DNA of 16,119 nucleotides from UBA5272 sp964393005. Lineage in GTDB: Bacteria; Patescibacteriota; Minisyncoccia; Phycocordibacterales; UBA5272. Of the stretch, positions 6,294 to 12,765 are shown piece by piece. The DNA is taken from positions 1 to 16,119 of the forward strand of contig CAYMRR010000010.1 of assembly GCA_964393005.1 (NCBI GenBank), given 5' to 3'. The notes below the pieces were generated by a model. The model made no database searches and was not told the origin of the DNA. It saw nothing but the letters and a program-made list of their open reading frames with translations. The stretch's first letter is position 1. Every line of letters begins with the position of its first letter. The position numbers were made by a program, and so were the translations under genes.

Positions 6294-6322
6294 TTGACTT
6301 TTATATCTTGCTATGCTATATT
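6294..6322 (+). promoter_or_regulatory. Promoter directly upstream of a terminator-like hairpin
   Basis: TTGACT (6294-6299), 17-nt spacer, TATATT (6317-6322) preceded by TGC, which makes an extended -10. The predicted start is near 6329. The hairpin at 6332-6364 begins a few bases later, so most transcripts would stop after about 40 nt. Confidence 0.6.
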
Positions 6323-6331
6323 ATAATTGAT

Positions 6332-6371
6332 AAAATAGGCTCTCAAAAAAAAGAGGCCTATTTTTCTTTTT
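6332..6371 (+). terminator. Terminator or attenuator before rpsN
   Basis: AAAATAGGC (6332-6340) pairs with GCCTATTTT (6356-6364), one T bulge, then CTC/GAG and an A8 loop. The T-rich tail runs to 6371 (TTTTTCTTTTT). It is the second terminator-like hairpin in 130 nt, but it lies downstream of a promoter, so it looks like an attenuator or the end of a tiny RNA. Confidence 0.7.
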
Positions 6372-6378
6372 AATAATC

Positions 6379-6407
6379 TTGCAAAAGAAAGTCTTTTGTG
6401 GTAGTAT
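6379..6407 (+). promoter_or_regulatory. Promoter for the rpsN-secY unit
   Basis: TTGCAA (6379-6384), 17-nt spacer, TAGTAT (6402-6407) preceded by TGG (extended -10). It lies after the hairpin at 6332-6371 and would give a leader of about 110 nt before rpsN. Confidence 0.6.
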
Positions 6408-6413
6408 TCTCAT

Positions 6414-6490
6414 GTTATTAGCAATCAGTAATTTAAATATAGTTTTAAAATTTTTAAGATTATCTTTATTTTGCTAGATATTTTAATAAC
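6414..6490 (+). promoter_or_regulatory. Possible folded leader of rpsN
   Basis: GTTAT plus TAGCAA (6414-6424) can pair with TTGCTA (6471-6476) and ATAAC (6486-6490), leaving a 9-nt bulge. The central pairs include GC. It starts at about the predicted transcript 5' end. The interior is very AT-rich, so the fold is uncertain. Confidence 0.3.
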
Positions 6491-6522
6491 AAAAATATTA
6501 TTAAAAAATATTCTAATTAATT

Positions 6523-6708
6523 ATGGCAAAGACATCAGTCAAAGCAAGAGCAAAAAAGACTCCAAAATATTCTACTAGAGTAGTTAGAAGATGTTTTAAA
6601 TGTGGTCGAAGACACGGATATATGCGCGATTTTGATTTATGCAGAATCTGTTTTCGTGAATTAGCAAATGAAGGAATGATTCCAGGTGTCAAAAAATCAT
6701 CTTGGTAA
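6523..6708 (+). CDS. rpsN: Ribosomal protein uS14, zinc-binding (C+) type
   Basis: A 61-aa S14 of the short zinc form, located in the head of the 30S subunit. The zinc ribbon is complete: Cys24, Cys27, Cys40 and Cys43 in the pattern C-x2-C-x12-C-x2-C, followed by FRELANEGMIPGVKKSSW, the standard C-terminus. It heads a transcription unit of its own here. In the usual spc operon it follows rplE, which is not present in the window. It is separated from rpsL by two terminator-like hairpins and two promoters, which confirms that a new operon begins here. Confidence 0.97.
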   Translation: MAKTSVKARAKKTPKYSTRVVRRCFKCGRRHGYMRDFDLCRICFRELANEGMIPGVKKSSW

Positions 6709-6739
6709 TTTCTTTATAATTTAAGTTAAACAAAAATAT

Positions 6740-7141
6740 ATGGATCAGATTGCAAATATGCTTGTTAGCATCAAAAACGCAGGTCTTGTAAAAAAAGATC
6801 ATATCATTATCCCTCATTCTAAAATAAAAGTAGCTATTTTAGAAGTCTTAAAAAGAGAAGGATATATTAAAACATTTGAAGAGCTTGATGCCGGCAACAA
6901 TAAAAAACAAATTAAAGTAGTTATCGAATATATTGGAAAGCATCCTTTGGTTGCCCCAAAAATACGAGATATCGAAAGGGTTTCAAAATTATCAAAAAGA
7001 GTTTATTTAGGCTACCGTGATATACATAGATATAAATATGGAAAAGGCTTATCAATAATCTCTACTCCTAAAGGTATACTTACCGACAAAGAAGCAAGAA
7101 AAGAGCTTTGCGGAGGAGAAGTTTTATTTAATATTTGGTAA
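6740..7141 (+). CDS. rpsH: Ribosomal protein uS8
   Basis: S8 binds 16S rRNA helix 21 early in 30S assembly and, in E. coli, represses the spc operon. At 133 aa it has standard length. It starts MDQIANMLVSIKNAG, a slightly shortened form of the usual N-terminus, and ends with the signature STPKGILTDKEARKE followed by GGEVLFNIW. The start is fixed by the rpsN stop 31 nt upstream. The next gene, rplF, starts after 10 nt. Gene order rpsN-rpsH-rplF matches the normal spc operon. Confidence 0.98.
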   Translation: MDQIANMLVSIKNAGLVKKDHIIIPHSKIKVAILEVLKREGYIKTFEELDAGNNKKQIKVVIEYIGKHPLVAPKIRDIERVSKLSKRVYLGYRDIHRYKYGKGLSIISTPKGILTDKEARKELCGGEVLFNIW

Positions 7142-7151
7142 AAATAAATAT

Positions 7152-7694
7152 ATGTCTAGAATAGGAAAACAAAATTTAAATATACCAAGCGGAGTTTCTG
7201 TACTTTTTGAAAATGGAGTACTTACAGTAAAAGGTTCAAAAGGAGAACTCAAAAGAAATTTTGATGAAAATATTATCAAAATTAATATAAATACAGAAGA
7301 AGCTAGTATTACTAGTGAACCTTTAAGAAATGATAAAGTTTCAAAATCTTTATGGGGTACTTATATGTCTCATATTGAAAATATGATAAAAGGAGTATCA
7401 GAAGGTTTTGAGAAAAAACTTTTAATAGATGGAGTAGGTTTTAAATGGGAAGTAAAAGATAATAAACTACAATTAAACATTGGTTATTCTCACCCTGTCT
7501 TTTTAGAAATCCCTTCTTCTATTACAGTAACAGCAGAAAAAGCTATACTTACTATATCTGGAATAAATATAGAAGAGGTTTCTCTTTTTGCTATGAAAGT
7601 AAGAAAACAAAAACCAACCGAGCCTTATAAAGGAAAAGGAATAAGATATAGTGATGAAGTAGTTATTAGAAAACAAGGAAAGAAATCCGCTTAA
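7152..7694 (+). CDS. rplF: Ribosomal protein uL6
   Basis: L6 binds the sarcin-ricin region of 23S rRNA near the factor-binding site. At 180 aa it has family length with the two repeated alpha/beta domains: an N-terminal SRIGKQNLNIPSGVSV with GVLTVKGSKGEL, then a second copy with ITVTAEKAILTISG. It ends with the diagnostic EPYKGKGIRYSDEVVIRKQGK. It lies 10 nt after rpsH and 25 nt before rplR, in the normal spc order. Confidence 0.98.
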   Translation: MSRIGKQNLNIPSGVSVLFENGVLTVKGSKGELKRNFDENIIKININTEEASITSEPLRNDKVSKSLWGTYMSHIENMIKGVSEGFEKKLLIDGVGFKWEVKDNKLQLNIGYSHPVFLEIPSSITVTAEKAILTISGINIEEVSLFAMKVRKQKPTEPYKGKGIRYSDEVVIRKQGKKSA

Positions 7695-7719
7695 TTATTA
7701 GCAGCTATTTTATAAAATT

Positions 7720-8085
7720 ATGAATAAAAATATTTCAAAAGAAAAAGCAGAAAAAAGAAAAAGATTGCACAGAAAAGTGCGAGCTAAAATTTCTGGAAAT
7801 GAAGATGCTCCTCGTCTAGCAGTATTTAAATCTAATAGATTTATTTATGCGCAAATTATTAACGACGAAACAAATAAAGTACTTCTTAGTGCTAGTGATC
7901 TTAAAACTTACTTAACTTCTAAAAAGAATAAAGTAGAATCAGCTAAAGCGGTAGGGTTAGAATTGGCAGAAAAAGCCAAAAAAGTTTCTCTTAAAAAAGT
8001 AGTTTTTGATAGAGGAGGGTTTGCTTATAAAGGTCGAGTAAAAGCTTTAGCCGAAGGCGCGAGAGAAGGCGGGCTAGAATTTTAA
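7720..8085 (+). CDS. rplR: Ribosomal protein uL18
   Basis: L18 carries 5S rRNA into the large subunit. The 121-aa product has the basic N-terminus (KRKRLHRKVRAKISGN), the core APRLAVFKSNRFIYAQIIND, and the C-terminal 5S-contact motif FDRGGFAYKGRVKALAEGAREGGLEF in two overlapping parts (residues 96-121). Length and motifs are canonical. It lies in normal spc order between rplF and rpsE. Confidence 0.98.
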   Translation: MNKNISKEKAEKRKRLHRKVRAKISGNEDAPRLAVFKSNRFIYAQIINDETNKVLLSASDLKTYLTSKKNKVESAKAVGLELAEKAKKVSLKKVVFDRGGFAYKGRVKALAEGAREGGLEF

Positions 8086-8115
8086 TCCATTATTTAGTAT
8101 ATTAAAGATAAAATT

Positions 8116-8723
8116 ATGTCAGAAATAAAAAATGAAAATCTAAATCAAGAAGAGATGGAAGTAGAAGAGAGAATTGCTGATAAAAATACTCAATCTGAAG
8201 CAAAAGAAGAAGCTTTTTCTCCTAGAAAGAGAATAAATAAAAAACCTTTTTCTAAGTCTTCAAGGTTTAGACAAGTAAGAGAAAAGCCAGAATTTGAAAC
8301 CAAGACAATAGATATAAGAAGAGTTACTCGTGTGGTATCTGGAGGTAGAAGATTTTCTCTTTCTGTAGCTGTGGCTGCAGGAGATAGAAAAGGGAGAATT
8401 GGTTTTGGAACAGGAAAAGCTTTGGATACTCAAGCTGCTATAGAAAAAGCTTTTAAGGCTGCTAGAAAAAACATGATGACTTTAAAGCTTGATAAAGACA
8501 ACAAGCTTCCTCATGATATAAAAGTAAAATACAAATCTTCAGTTCTTTGGCTTTCTCCAAATAAAGGAAAAGGAATTATTGCANNNNNNNNNNATCTTCA
8601 GCTAGAGCAATACTCGATTTGGCTGGAGTGAATGATGTAACAGCTAAATATTATTCTGGAACTAAAAACAAAATGAATAATGCTAAAGCTACCATGAAAG
8701 CTTTGTCAAAGTTTTCTAAGTAA
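8116..8723 (+). CDS. rpsE: Ribosomal protein uS5, interrupted by a scaffold gap
   Basis: S5 sits at the mRNA entry site and supports decoding fidelity. Residues 1-59 are a charged, probably disordered extension; the S5 domain starts near residue 60 (double-stranded RNA-binding part RRVTRVVSGGRRFSLSVAV, then DRKGRIGFGTGKA). The frame reaches GKGIIA at 8581-8583 and then hits ten Ns. After them the C-terminal part is plain in a different frame: SSARAILDLAGVNDVTAKY to the TAA at 8721-8723. The frame change is caused by the placeholder N-run, not by a mutation: the family pattern GIIAG-x-x-x-R needs only about one residue there. The whole protein is about 199 aa. rplO follows after 19 nt with no rpmD between them, as in other CPR genomes. 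Confidence 0.95.
8584..8593. other. Assembly gap, ten Ns inside rpsE
   Basis: A fixed-length scaffold placeholder. Joining GCA before the gap and (..A)TCT TCA after it in frame needs 2 nt modulo 3. The S5 family alignment suggests 2 nt (a GGA Gly codon completed by A8594), so the true gap is probably near zero. Confidence 0.9.
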
Positions 8724-8742
8724 TTTATTATAATTTAAAAAT

Positions 8743-9174
8743 ATGCAAATACACGAAATAAAGAGAGAAAATAAACTCAAAAAATCTAAACTCATTGCTA
8801 GAGGAGGGAGAAGAGGAAAGCAAGCAGGAAGAGGAGGCAAAGGGCAAACAGCAAGAGCTGGAGCAAAAATCCGTCCAGCTTTTAGAGATGTTATCAAAAA
8901 ACTTCCAAAGCTTCGTGGACACGGTATAAATAGATCTCGAACTGTAATACCTGTAGATTCTAAAAGATATGCTGTAGTAAATCTTGGAGAATTAAATATT
9001 TTCGAAGATGGAGAAGTCGTAAACCCTACATCACTACTAGCAAAAGGTTTGGTAGAATTAAGACATGGCAAACTTCCAAAAGTCAAGATTTTAGCTTCTG
9101 GAGAACTTATCAAAAAAGTTACAATAGAAAATTGTAAAATTTCTAAAACAGCAGAAGAAATATTAAAAGCTTAA
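8743..9174 (+). CDS. rplO: Ribosomal protein uL15
   Basis: L15 is a late-assembly large-subunit protein. The 143-aa product starts MQIHEIKRENKLKKSK and has the Gly/Arg-rich N-terminal tail (RGGRRGKQAGRGGKGQTARAG) characteristic of L15, then the GINRSRTVIPVDSKRY strand region and the globular C-terminal domain (LPKVKILASGELIKKVTIE). The conserved Lys/Gly pattern and length are normal. It lies 19 nt after rpsE and 21 nt before secY, so translation of L15 and SecY is likely linked in one transcript. Confidence 0.97.
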   Translation: MQIHEIKRENKLKKSKLIARGGRRGKQAGRGGKGQTARAGAKIRPAFRDVIKKLPKLRGHGINRSRTVIPVDSKRYAVVNLGELNIFEDGEVVNPTSLLAKGLVELRHGKLPKVKILASGELIKKVTIENCKISKTAEEILKA

Positions 9175-9195
9175 ATTAAAAATTAATTTATAAAT

Positions 9196-10455
9196 ATGAA
9201 AACCTTAAAAAGAATTTGGCAAGATAAAGTATTAAGAAACAGAGTCTTTTTTGTACTCTTTATTTTGGTAATTATTAGATTTTTAGCTACTATTCCTATT
9301 CCAGGAGTAGACAAAACTGCTTTAGCAGATGCGCTTTCTAGTAACAACTTTCTTGGTTTTCTAAATATATTTTCTGGAGGAGGTCTCTCTTCATTTTCTA
9401 TTATAATGCTTGGAGTAGGGCCATATATTACAGCTTCTATTATAATGCAGCTTCTTACTGTGCTAGTACCTAGATTTAAAGAAATGTATCATGAAGAAGG
9501 AGAAATAGGTAGGTTAAAATTTTCACAATACTCAAGAGTAATATCTGTCCCTCTTGCTGCCGTACAAGGATATGCCCTTATTTCTCTTTTAGTTTCTCAA
9601 AATATTATTCCAGCTTTTAGTCCTACAGCCCTCATAATGAATATACTCATTATTACAGCAGGTTCTGTATTGCTTATGTGGATGGGAGAGCAGATTAATG
9701 ATTATGGTATAGGAAATGGAGCTTCTATGATTATCTTTGCTGGTATTATAGCAGGGCTTCCTACAAAAGTTTTACAAGTAGTACAGACTTTCGATGTATC
9801 TATGATACCGATGATACTTGCTGTGGTATTGCTTGTAATAGTAGTGACTGCAGGTATAGTATTTGTAACCGAGGCCGAAAGACAAATTACTATTACTTAT
9901 TCAAAGCAGGCTAGCAACTATTATGGTTCTACTGGTATCACCAATACTTATTTACCTATAAGACTTAATCAAGCAGGAGTTATCCCTATTATCTTTGCTA
10001 TCTCTCTTTTACTTTTTCCGCAAATGATAGCTCAGCTTTTTAGTAAGTCTTCTGGAGTTTTGCAATCAATCTCTACATTTTTTGCTAATTTCTTAAACAA
10101 TACTTTTGCTTATGGAATAGTATATTTCTTGCTTGTAGTATTGTTTACATATTTTTATACAGCAGTGACTTTCGATACAGCCAAGACTTCAGAAAATCTT
10201 CAAAAGTCTGGAGCTTTTATCCCAGGATTTCGTCCAGGAGAAGCTACTACTGACTATATAGCCGGGATTCTTTCAAGAGTGACCTTTTTTGGAGCTATCT
10301 TTTTAGGAGTTATAGCTATATTACCTCTTATTCTTCAAGCGGTGACAGGAGTACAAGCTTTTGCTATTGGAGGAACATCTCTTCTCATCGTAGTATCTGT
10401 AGTTATAGACTTTATTAAAAAAGTAGATGCTCAGCTCACTATGAGAGAGTATTAA
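9196..10455 (+). CDS. secY: Protein translocase subunit SecY
   Basis: SecY forms the membrane channel for Sec-dependent export and membrane insertion. The 419-aa product shows ten hydrophobic segments, starting with TM1 at about 17-37, a plug region after PIPGVD, and TM2 with GVGPYITASIIMQLL. GEQINDYGIGNGASMIIFAGI marks TM5 (read in two parts), PGFRPGEAT the cytoplasmic loop before TM9 that contacts the ribosome and SecA, and GGTSLLIVVSVVID TM10. It is slightly shorter than E. coli SecY (443), with a short C-tail ending MREY. It is last in the rpsN unit and is followed by a strong terminator; adk, the usual next gene, is absent. Confidence 0.98.
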   Translation: MKTLKRIWQDKVLRNRVFFVLFILVIIRFLATIPIPGVDKTALADALSSNNFLGFLNIFSGGGLSSFSIIMLGVGPYITASIIMQLLTVLVPRFKEMYHEEGEIGRLKFSQYSRVISVPLAAVQGYALISLLVSQNIIPAFSPTALIMNILIITAGSVLLMWMGEQINDYGIGNGASMIIFAGIIAGLPTKVLQVVQTFDVSMIPMILAVVLLVIVVTAGIVFVTEAERQITITYSKQASNYYGSTGITNTYLPIRLNQAGVIPIIFAISLLLFPQMIAQLFSKSSGVLQSISTFFANFLNNTFAYGIVYFLLVVLFTYFYTAVTFDTAKTSENLQKSGAFIPGFRPGEATTDYIAGILSRVTFFGAIFLGVIAILPLILQAVTGVQAFAIGGTSLLIVVSVVIDFIKKVDAQLTMREY

Positions 10456-10481
10456 ACCCCCAAAACCCACTTTTTACAGAT

Positions 10482-10524
10482 TAAAATAAAAACACATATA
10501 GCTAATATATGTGTTTTTATTTTA
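10482..10524 (+). terminator. Intrinsic terminator after secY
   Basis: A perfect 19-bp stem (10482-10500 with 10506-10524) and a GCTAA loop, with the T-rich descending arm GTGTTTTTATTTTA. It closes the rpsN-secY transcript 26 nt after the stop. Confidence 0.9.
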
Positions 10525-10537
10525 TATTTCATATATA

Positions 10538-10546
10538 TGGTAAAAT
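10538..10546 (+). promoter_or_regulatory. Extended -10 promoter for the coiled-coil gene
   Basis: TGG followed by TAAAAT (10541-10546). The -35 position (about 10518-10523) falls in the arm of the secY terminator and does not match TTGACA. The predicted start near 10553 gives a leader of about 26 nt. Confidence 0.45.
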
Positions 10547-10578
10547 ATTGATATATTAAAATAATTTAAAATAGTCAT

Positions 10579-11769
10579 ATGGTATCTTTTGAACAAATTA
10601 AAAATCAAGCAGCAGCACAAAAAGAAGAAAAGAAGCAAATAGCAGAAGAAGAAGTGAGATCTTTTGCAGAAATTAAAAAGCAAGAAGAAGAAAAGAAAAA
10701 AGAAGAAGAAAGAAAAAAAGCAGAAGAAAAAGCCAATCGTCTAAAAGCTTTGCAAGATAAATATGATAAAACAGAAGATGTAAAAGAGAAAGTAGAGAAA
10801 AGAAGAGAAGAAATAAAAGATGAAAAGCTAGAAGTTGCTAAAAAAAGATCAGCTATCTCTTCAGCTGTCAAAGATCTTATTAGTCAAGTAAGAGAAAGTT
10901 ATGATGAAGTAAAAGAAGATCCTAATAGTATACTTTCAGATTTCTTCTTAAAAGATAAAGATGGTAATATTACTAAAAATCTAAATAAAGAAAAAATAAA
11001 AGAATTAAAAGAAATTCAAGACCAGCTTCCAGGTTTAGAAAAAACAAAAGAAGATAGATCTTTCTTAAAAAGCCAAGAAAAGAAATATGAAAAAGTTTCT
11101 TCTGATTTAGAAAAGCAAAAAGAAGAGCTTTATCCAGAGACTGAAAAAGGGTTAAAAGAGAAAGAGGAGAAAGAGCAAGCTGAAAAACTAAAGATGAAAC
11201 AAGAGGAAGGAAAGAAGAAAGTATTAGAAGCTAAAAAAGAATTAGAAGATTTATCACAAAAGCATCTCGAAAAACTAGAAGCAGAATATAAAAATATTCT
11301 TGAAAAAGTGGAAAATTATGGAAGTGATATAGAAGGAAAAGAAGATTTTGGAAATAGAGAAAGTGAGATAGTGAGACAATTATATAAATTAAGTGACACT
11401 TCAAATTATTTTGATGAAATAAATAGTCGAGATGAAGATGTGAGAGAGTTTTTTAAAAGATTTGATAGCTTAGATAGAGAGCTTACAAAAGGAATGGACT
11501 GGTCAGAAGTTTCTAAACTTGGATTTGATTATGGTTTAAAAGATAAATATAAAGAGAAATTGAATTTATTTAGAACAAAAAAAGATCTTTTATGGGATAA
11601 AAAAAATAATAGAGTAGATAATATACAAAAATTAATATATTCCTGGGAAAAAGAAAATATGGATTATGATAGAAAAAATAAAATACAAAAACTTTTTGGG
11701 AAAAAACCAAAAACAGAAGCAGAGCTTTATGAAGAGATTAGAAATAAGGTAAAAAATAAAGAAATATAA
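10579..11769 (+). CDS. Coiled-coil Lys/Glu-rich protein of unknown function
   Basis: A 396-aa protein I do not recognise. Residues 1-100 and 140-245 are almost continuous Lys/Glu/Gln-rich helix with coiled-coil character. Residues 3-10 (SFEQIKNQ) and about 28-35 (SFAEIKKQ) are an imperfect internal repeat, each followed by an EEKK/EEEKKK run. Residues about 250-396 are more mixed, with aromatic residues (QLYKLSDTSNYFDEIN; DREL-GMDWSEVSKLGFDYG) and could be a helical globular domain. There is no signal peptide or membrane segment, so it is probably cytoplasmic. It has its own promoter and terminator and lies between secY and map, where adk is usual. It shows no similarity to adenylate kinase (no P-loop GxxGxGK). 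Low-complexity composition makes remote homology risky. Confidence 0.85.
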   Translation: MVSFEQIKNQAAAQKEEKKQIAEEEVRSFAEIKKQEEEKKKEEERKKAEEKANRLKALQDKYDKTEDVKEKVEKRREEIKDEKLEVAKKRSAISSAVKDLISQVRESYDEVKEDPNSILSDFFLKDKDGNITKNLNKEKIKELKEIQDQLPGLEKTKEDRSFLKSQEKKYEKVSSDLEKQKEELYPETEKGLKEKEEKEQAEKLKMKQEEGKKKVLEAKKELEDLSQKHLEKLEAEYKNILEKVENYGSDIEGKEDFGNRESEIVRQLYKLSDTSNYFDEINSRDEDVREFFKRFDSLDRELTKGMDWSEVSKLGFDYGLKDKYKEKLNLFRTKKDLLWDKKNNRVDNIQKLIYSWEKENMDYDRKNKIQKLFGKKPKTEAELYEEIRNKVKNKEI

Positions 11770-11775
11770 AACTAT

Positions 11776-11806
11776 AAAAACCAATCTTTTAGAGATTGGT
11801 TTTTTT
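11776..11806 (+). terminator. Intrinsic terminator after the coiled-coil gene
   Basis: AAAAACCAATCT (11776-11787) pairs with AGATTGGTTTTT (11793-11804), 5-nt loop, T-run to 11806. This is a classical rho-independent terminator. Confidence 0.9.
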
Positions 11807-11819
11807 AATGCTGATTTTA

Positions 11820-11828
11820 TGATATAGT
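11820..11828 (+). promoter_or_regulatory. Extended -10 promoter for map
   Basis: TGA then TATAGT (11823-11828), with no clear -35. The predicted start is near 11834-11836, only about 8 nt before the map ATG, so the mRNA would be almost leaderless. Confidence 0.45.
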
Positions 11829-11842
11829 TTTATTTATTATCT

Positions 11843-12649
11843 ATGGCTAGTATAAAATTAAAAACAGATTTTAATACAATACAAAACTTAAGAGAGTCTG
11901 GTAAAAGGCTCGCTTTTGTCGTTAGACAAGTAGGAGAAGCTATAAAGCCAGGAATGACAACAAAAGAGTTAGATAATTTAGCTTATGACCTTATGGTAAA
12001 TAGTAAAGCAGGTAAAGAAGATAAAGATAAGCCTGCTCTTTTAAACTATTTGCCATATGGTGCTAGCTATCCATATCCTGCTACTCTTTGTATTTCAGTA
12101 AATGATGAAGTGGTGCATGGCATACCAGGAGAGAAAATTTTAAAAGAGGGAGATATTGTCTCTATCGACACCAGCTTTAATCATAAAGGTATGATTACAG
12201 ACCACACTATCACTTTTCCTGTAGGAAAAGTATCTGAAGAAAATGAGATTTTATTAAAAGTGACAAAAGAAGCTCTTATGGCTGGAATAAAAGAGGCAGT
12301 AGTTGGAAATAGGGTTTCTCATATTTCAAAAGCAATAGAAAGCTCTATTTTAAATAATTCTAAAAAATATAATAAAGAATTTGGTATTGTAAAAATCTTA
12401 GCTGGGCATGGAGTAGGGTATAAAGTACATGAAGATCCTTTGGTTCCAAATTTTGACGATGGAGTAAAAGGGGCAAAACTTGTTCCTGGTATGGTGCTAG
12501 CAATAGAGCCCATTGTAAATCTTGGTACTGACGATGTAGAAATTTCTGAAGATGGATATACTTTTAAGACAGCTGATGGTAAAAATTCTGCTCATTTTGA
12601 GCATACTATTTTAATAACAAAAGATAAACCAGAAATACTCACTGTCTAG
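11843..12649 (+). CDS. map: Methionine aminopeptidase, type I
   Basis: Removes the initiator Met from nascent proteins; a two-metal hydrolase of the pita-bread fold. The 268-aa product has all five metal ligands: Asp109 (VSIDTSF), Asp120 (ITDHTITF), His189 (GHGVGY), Glu222 (AIEPI) and Glu253 (FEHT). The substrate-contacting His92 lies in VVHGIP and His196 in KVHEDP. Residues about 54-79 (KAGKEDKDKPALLNYLPYGA and onward) form an insert relative to E. coli MetAP. It is usually followed by infA and rpmJ; here rpsG-fusA come next, from a separate promoter. No terminator is visible between map and rpsG, so read-through is likely. It is the only gene here ending in TAG. Confidence 0.97.
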   Translation: MASIKLKTDFNTIQNLRESGKRLAFVVRQVGEAIKPGMTTKELDNLAYDLMVNSKAGKEDKDKPALLNYLPYGASYPYPATLCISVNDEVVHGIPGEKILKEGDIVSIDTSFNHKGMITDHTITFPVGKVSEENEILLKVTKEALMAGIKEAVVGNRVSHISKAIESSILNNSKKYNKEFGIVKILAGHGVGYKVHEDPLVPNFDDGVKGAKLVPGMVLAIEPIVNLGTDDVEISEDGYTFKTADGKNSAHFEHTILITKDKPEILTV

Positions 12650-12658
12650 TAAATAGTG

Positions 12659-12687
12659 TTGCTAAAATTCTTTTTTTCTGTTAAAAT
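12659..12687 (+). promoter_or_regulatory. Promoter for rpsG-fusA
   Basis: TTGCTA (12659-12664), 17-nt spacer, TAAAAT (12682-12687) preceded by TGT (extended -10). The start is near 12694, about 72 nt before rpsG. Confidence 0.65.
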
Positions 12688-12710
12688 AGTCTAATATTAT
12701 AAGAAATTGG

Positions 12711-12746
12711 GTGCTAGTACCAGATGTCGCTGGGAAAGATAAGCAC
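12711..12746 (+). promoter_or_regulatory. GC-rich structured leader of rpsG
   Basis: This stands out as GC-rich in an AT-rich spacer. GTGCT (12711-12715) pairs with AGCAC (12742-12746), enclosing CCAG (12720-12723) paired with CTGG (12730-12733) around loop ATGTCG. The segment GTCGC (12726-12730), loop plus first stem base, is complementary to GCGAC (12768-12772), which starts at the G of the rpsG start codon. It is a plausible translational switch. S7 regulates its own operon in E. coli; that the same holds here is inference. Confidence 0.6.
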
Positions 12747-12765
12747 ACTAAAAAGATAAGTTTAT

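Noticed and set aside
8116..8723. Frameshifted or pseudogenised rpsE
   Set aside because: The frame change coincides exactly with the ten-N scaffold placeholder, whose length is arbitrary; both halves are conserved S5.
8724..8742. Loss of rpmD (L30) between rpsE and rplO as a novelty
   Set aside because: Absence of L30 is a known general trait of CPR bacteria and only supports the taxonomic guess.
12650..12664. Terminator after map
   Set aside because: Only a 4-bp CACT/AGTG pairing is seen and no U-run is linked to it; read-through into rpsG is more likely.
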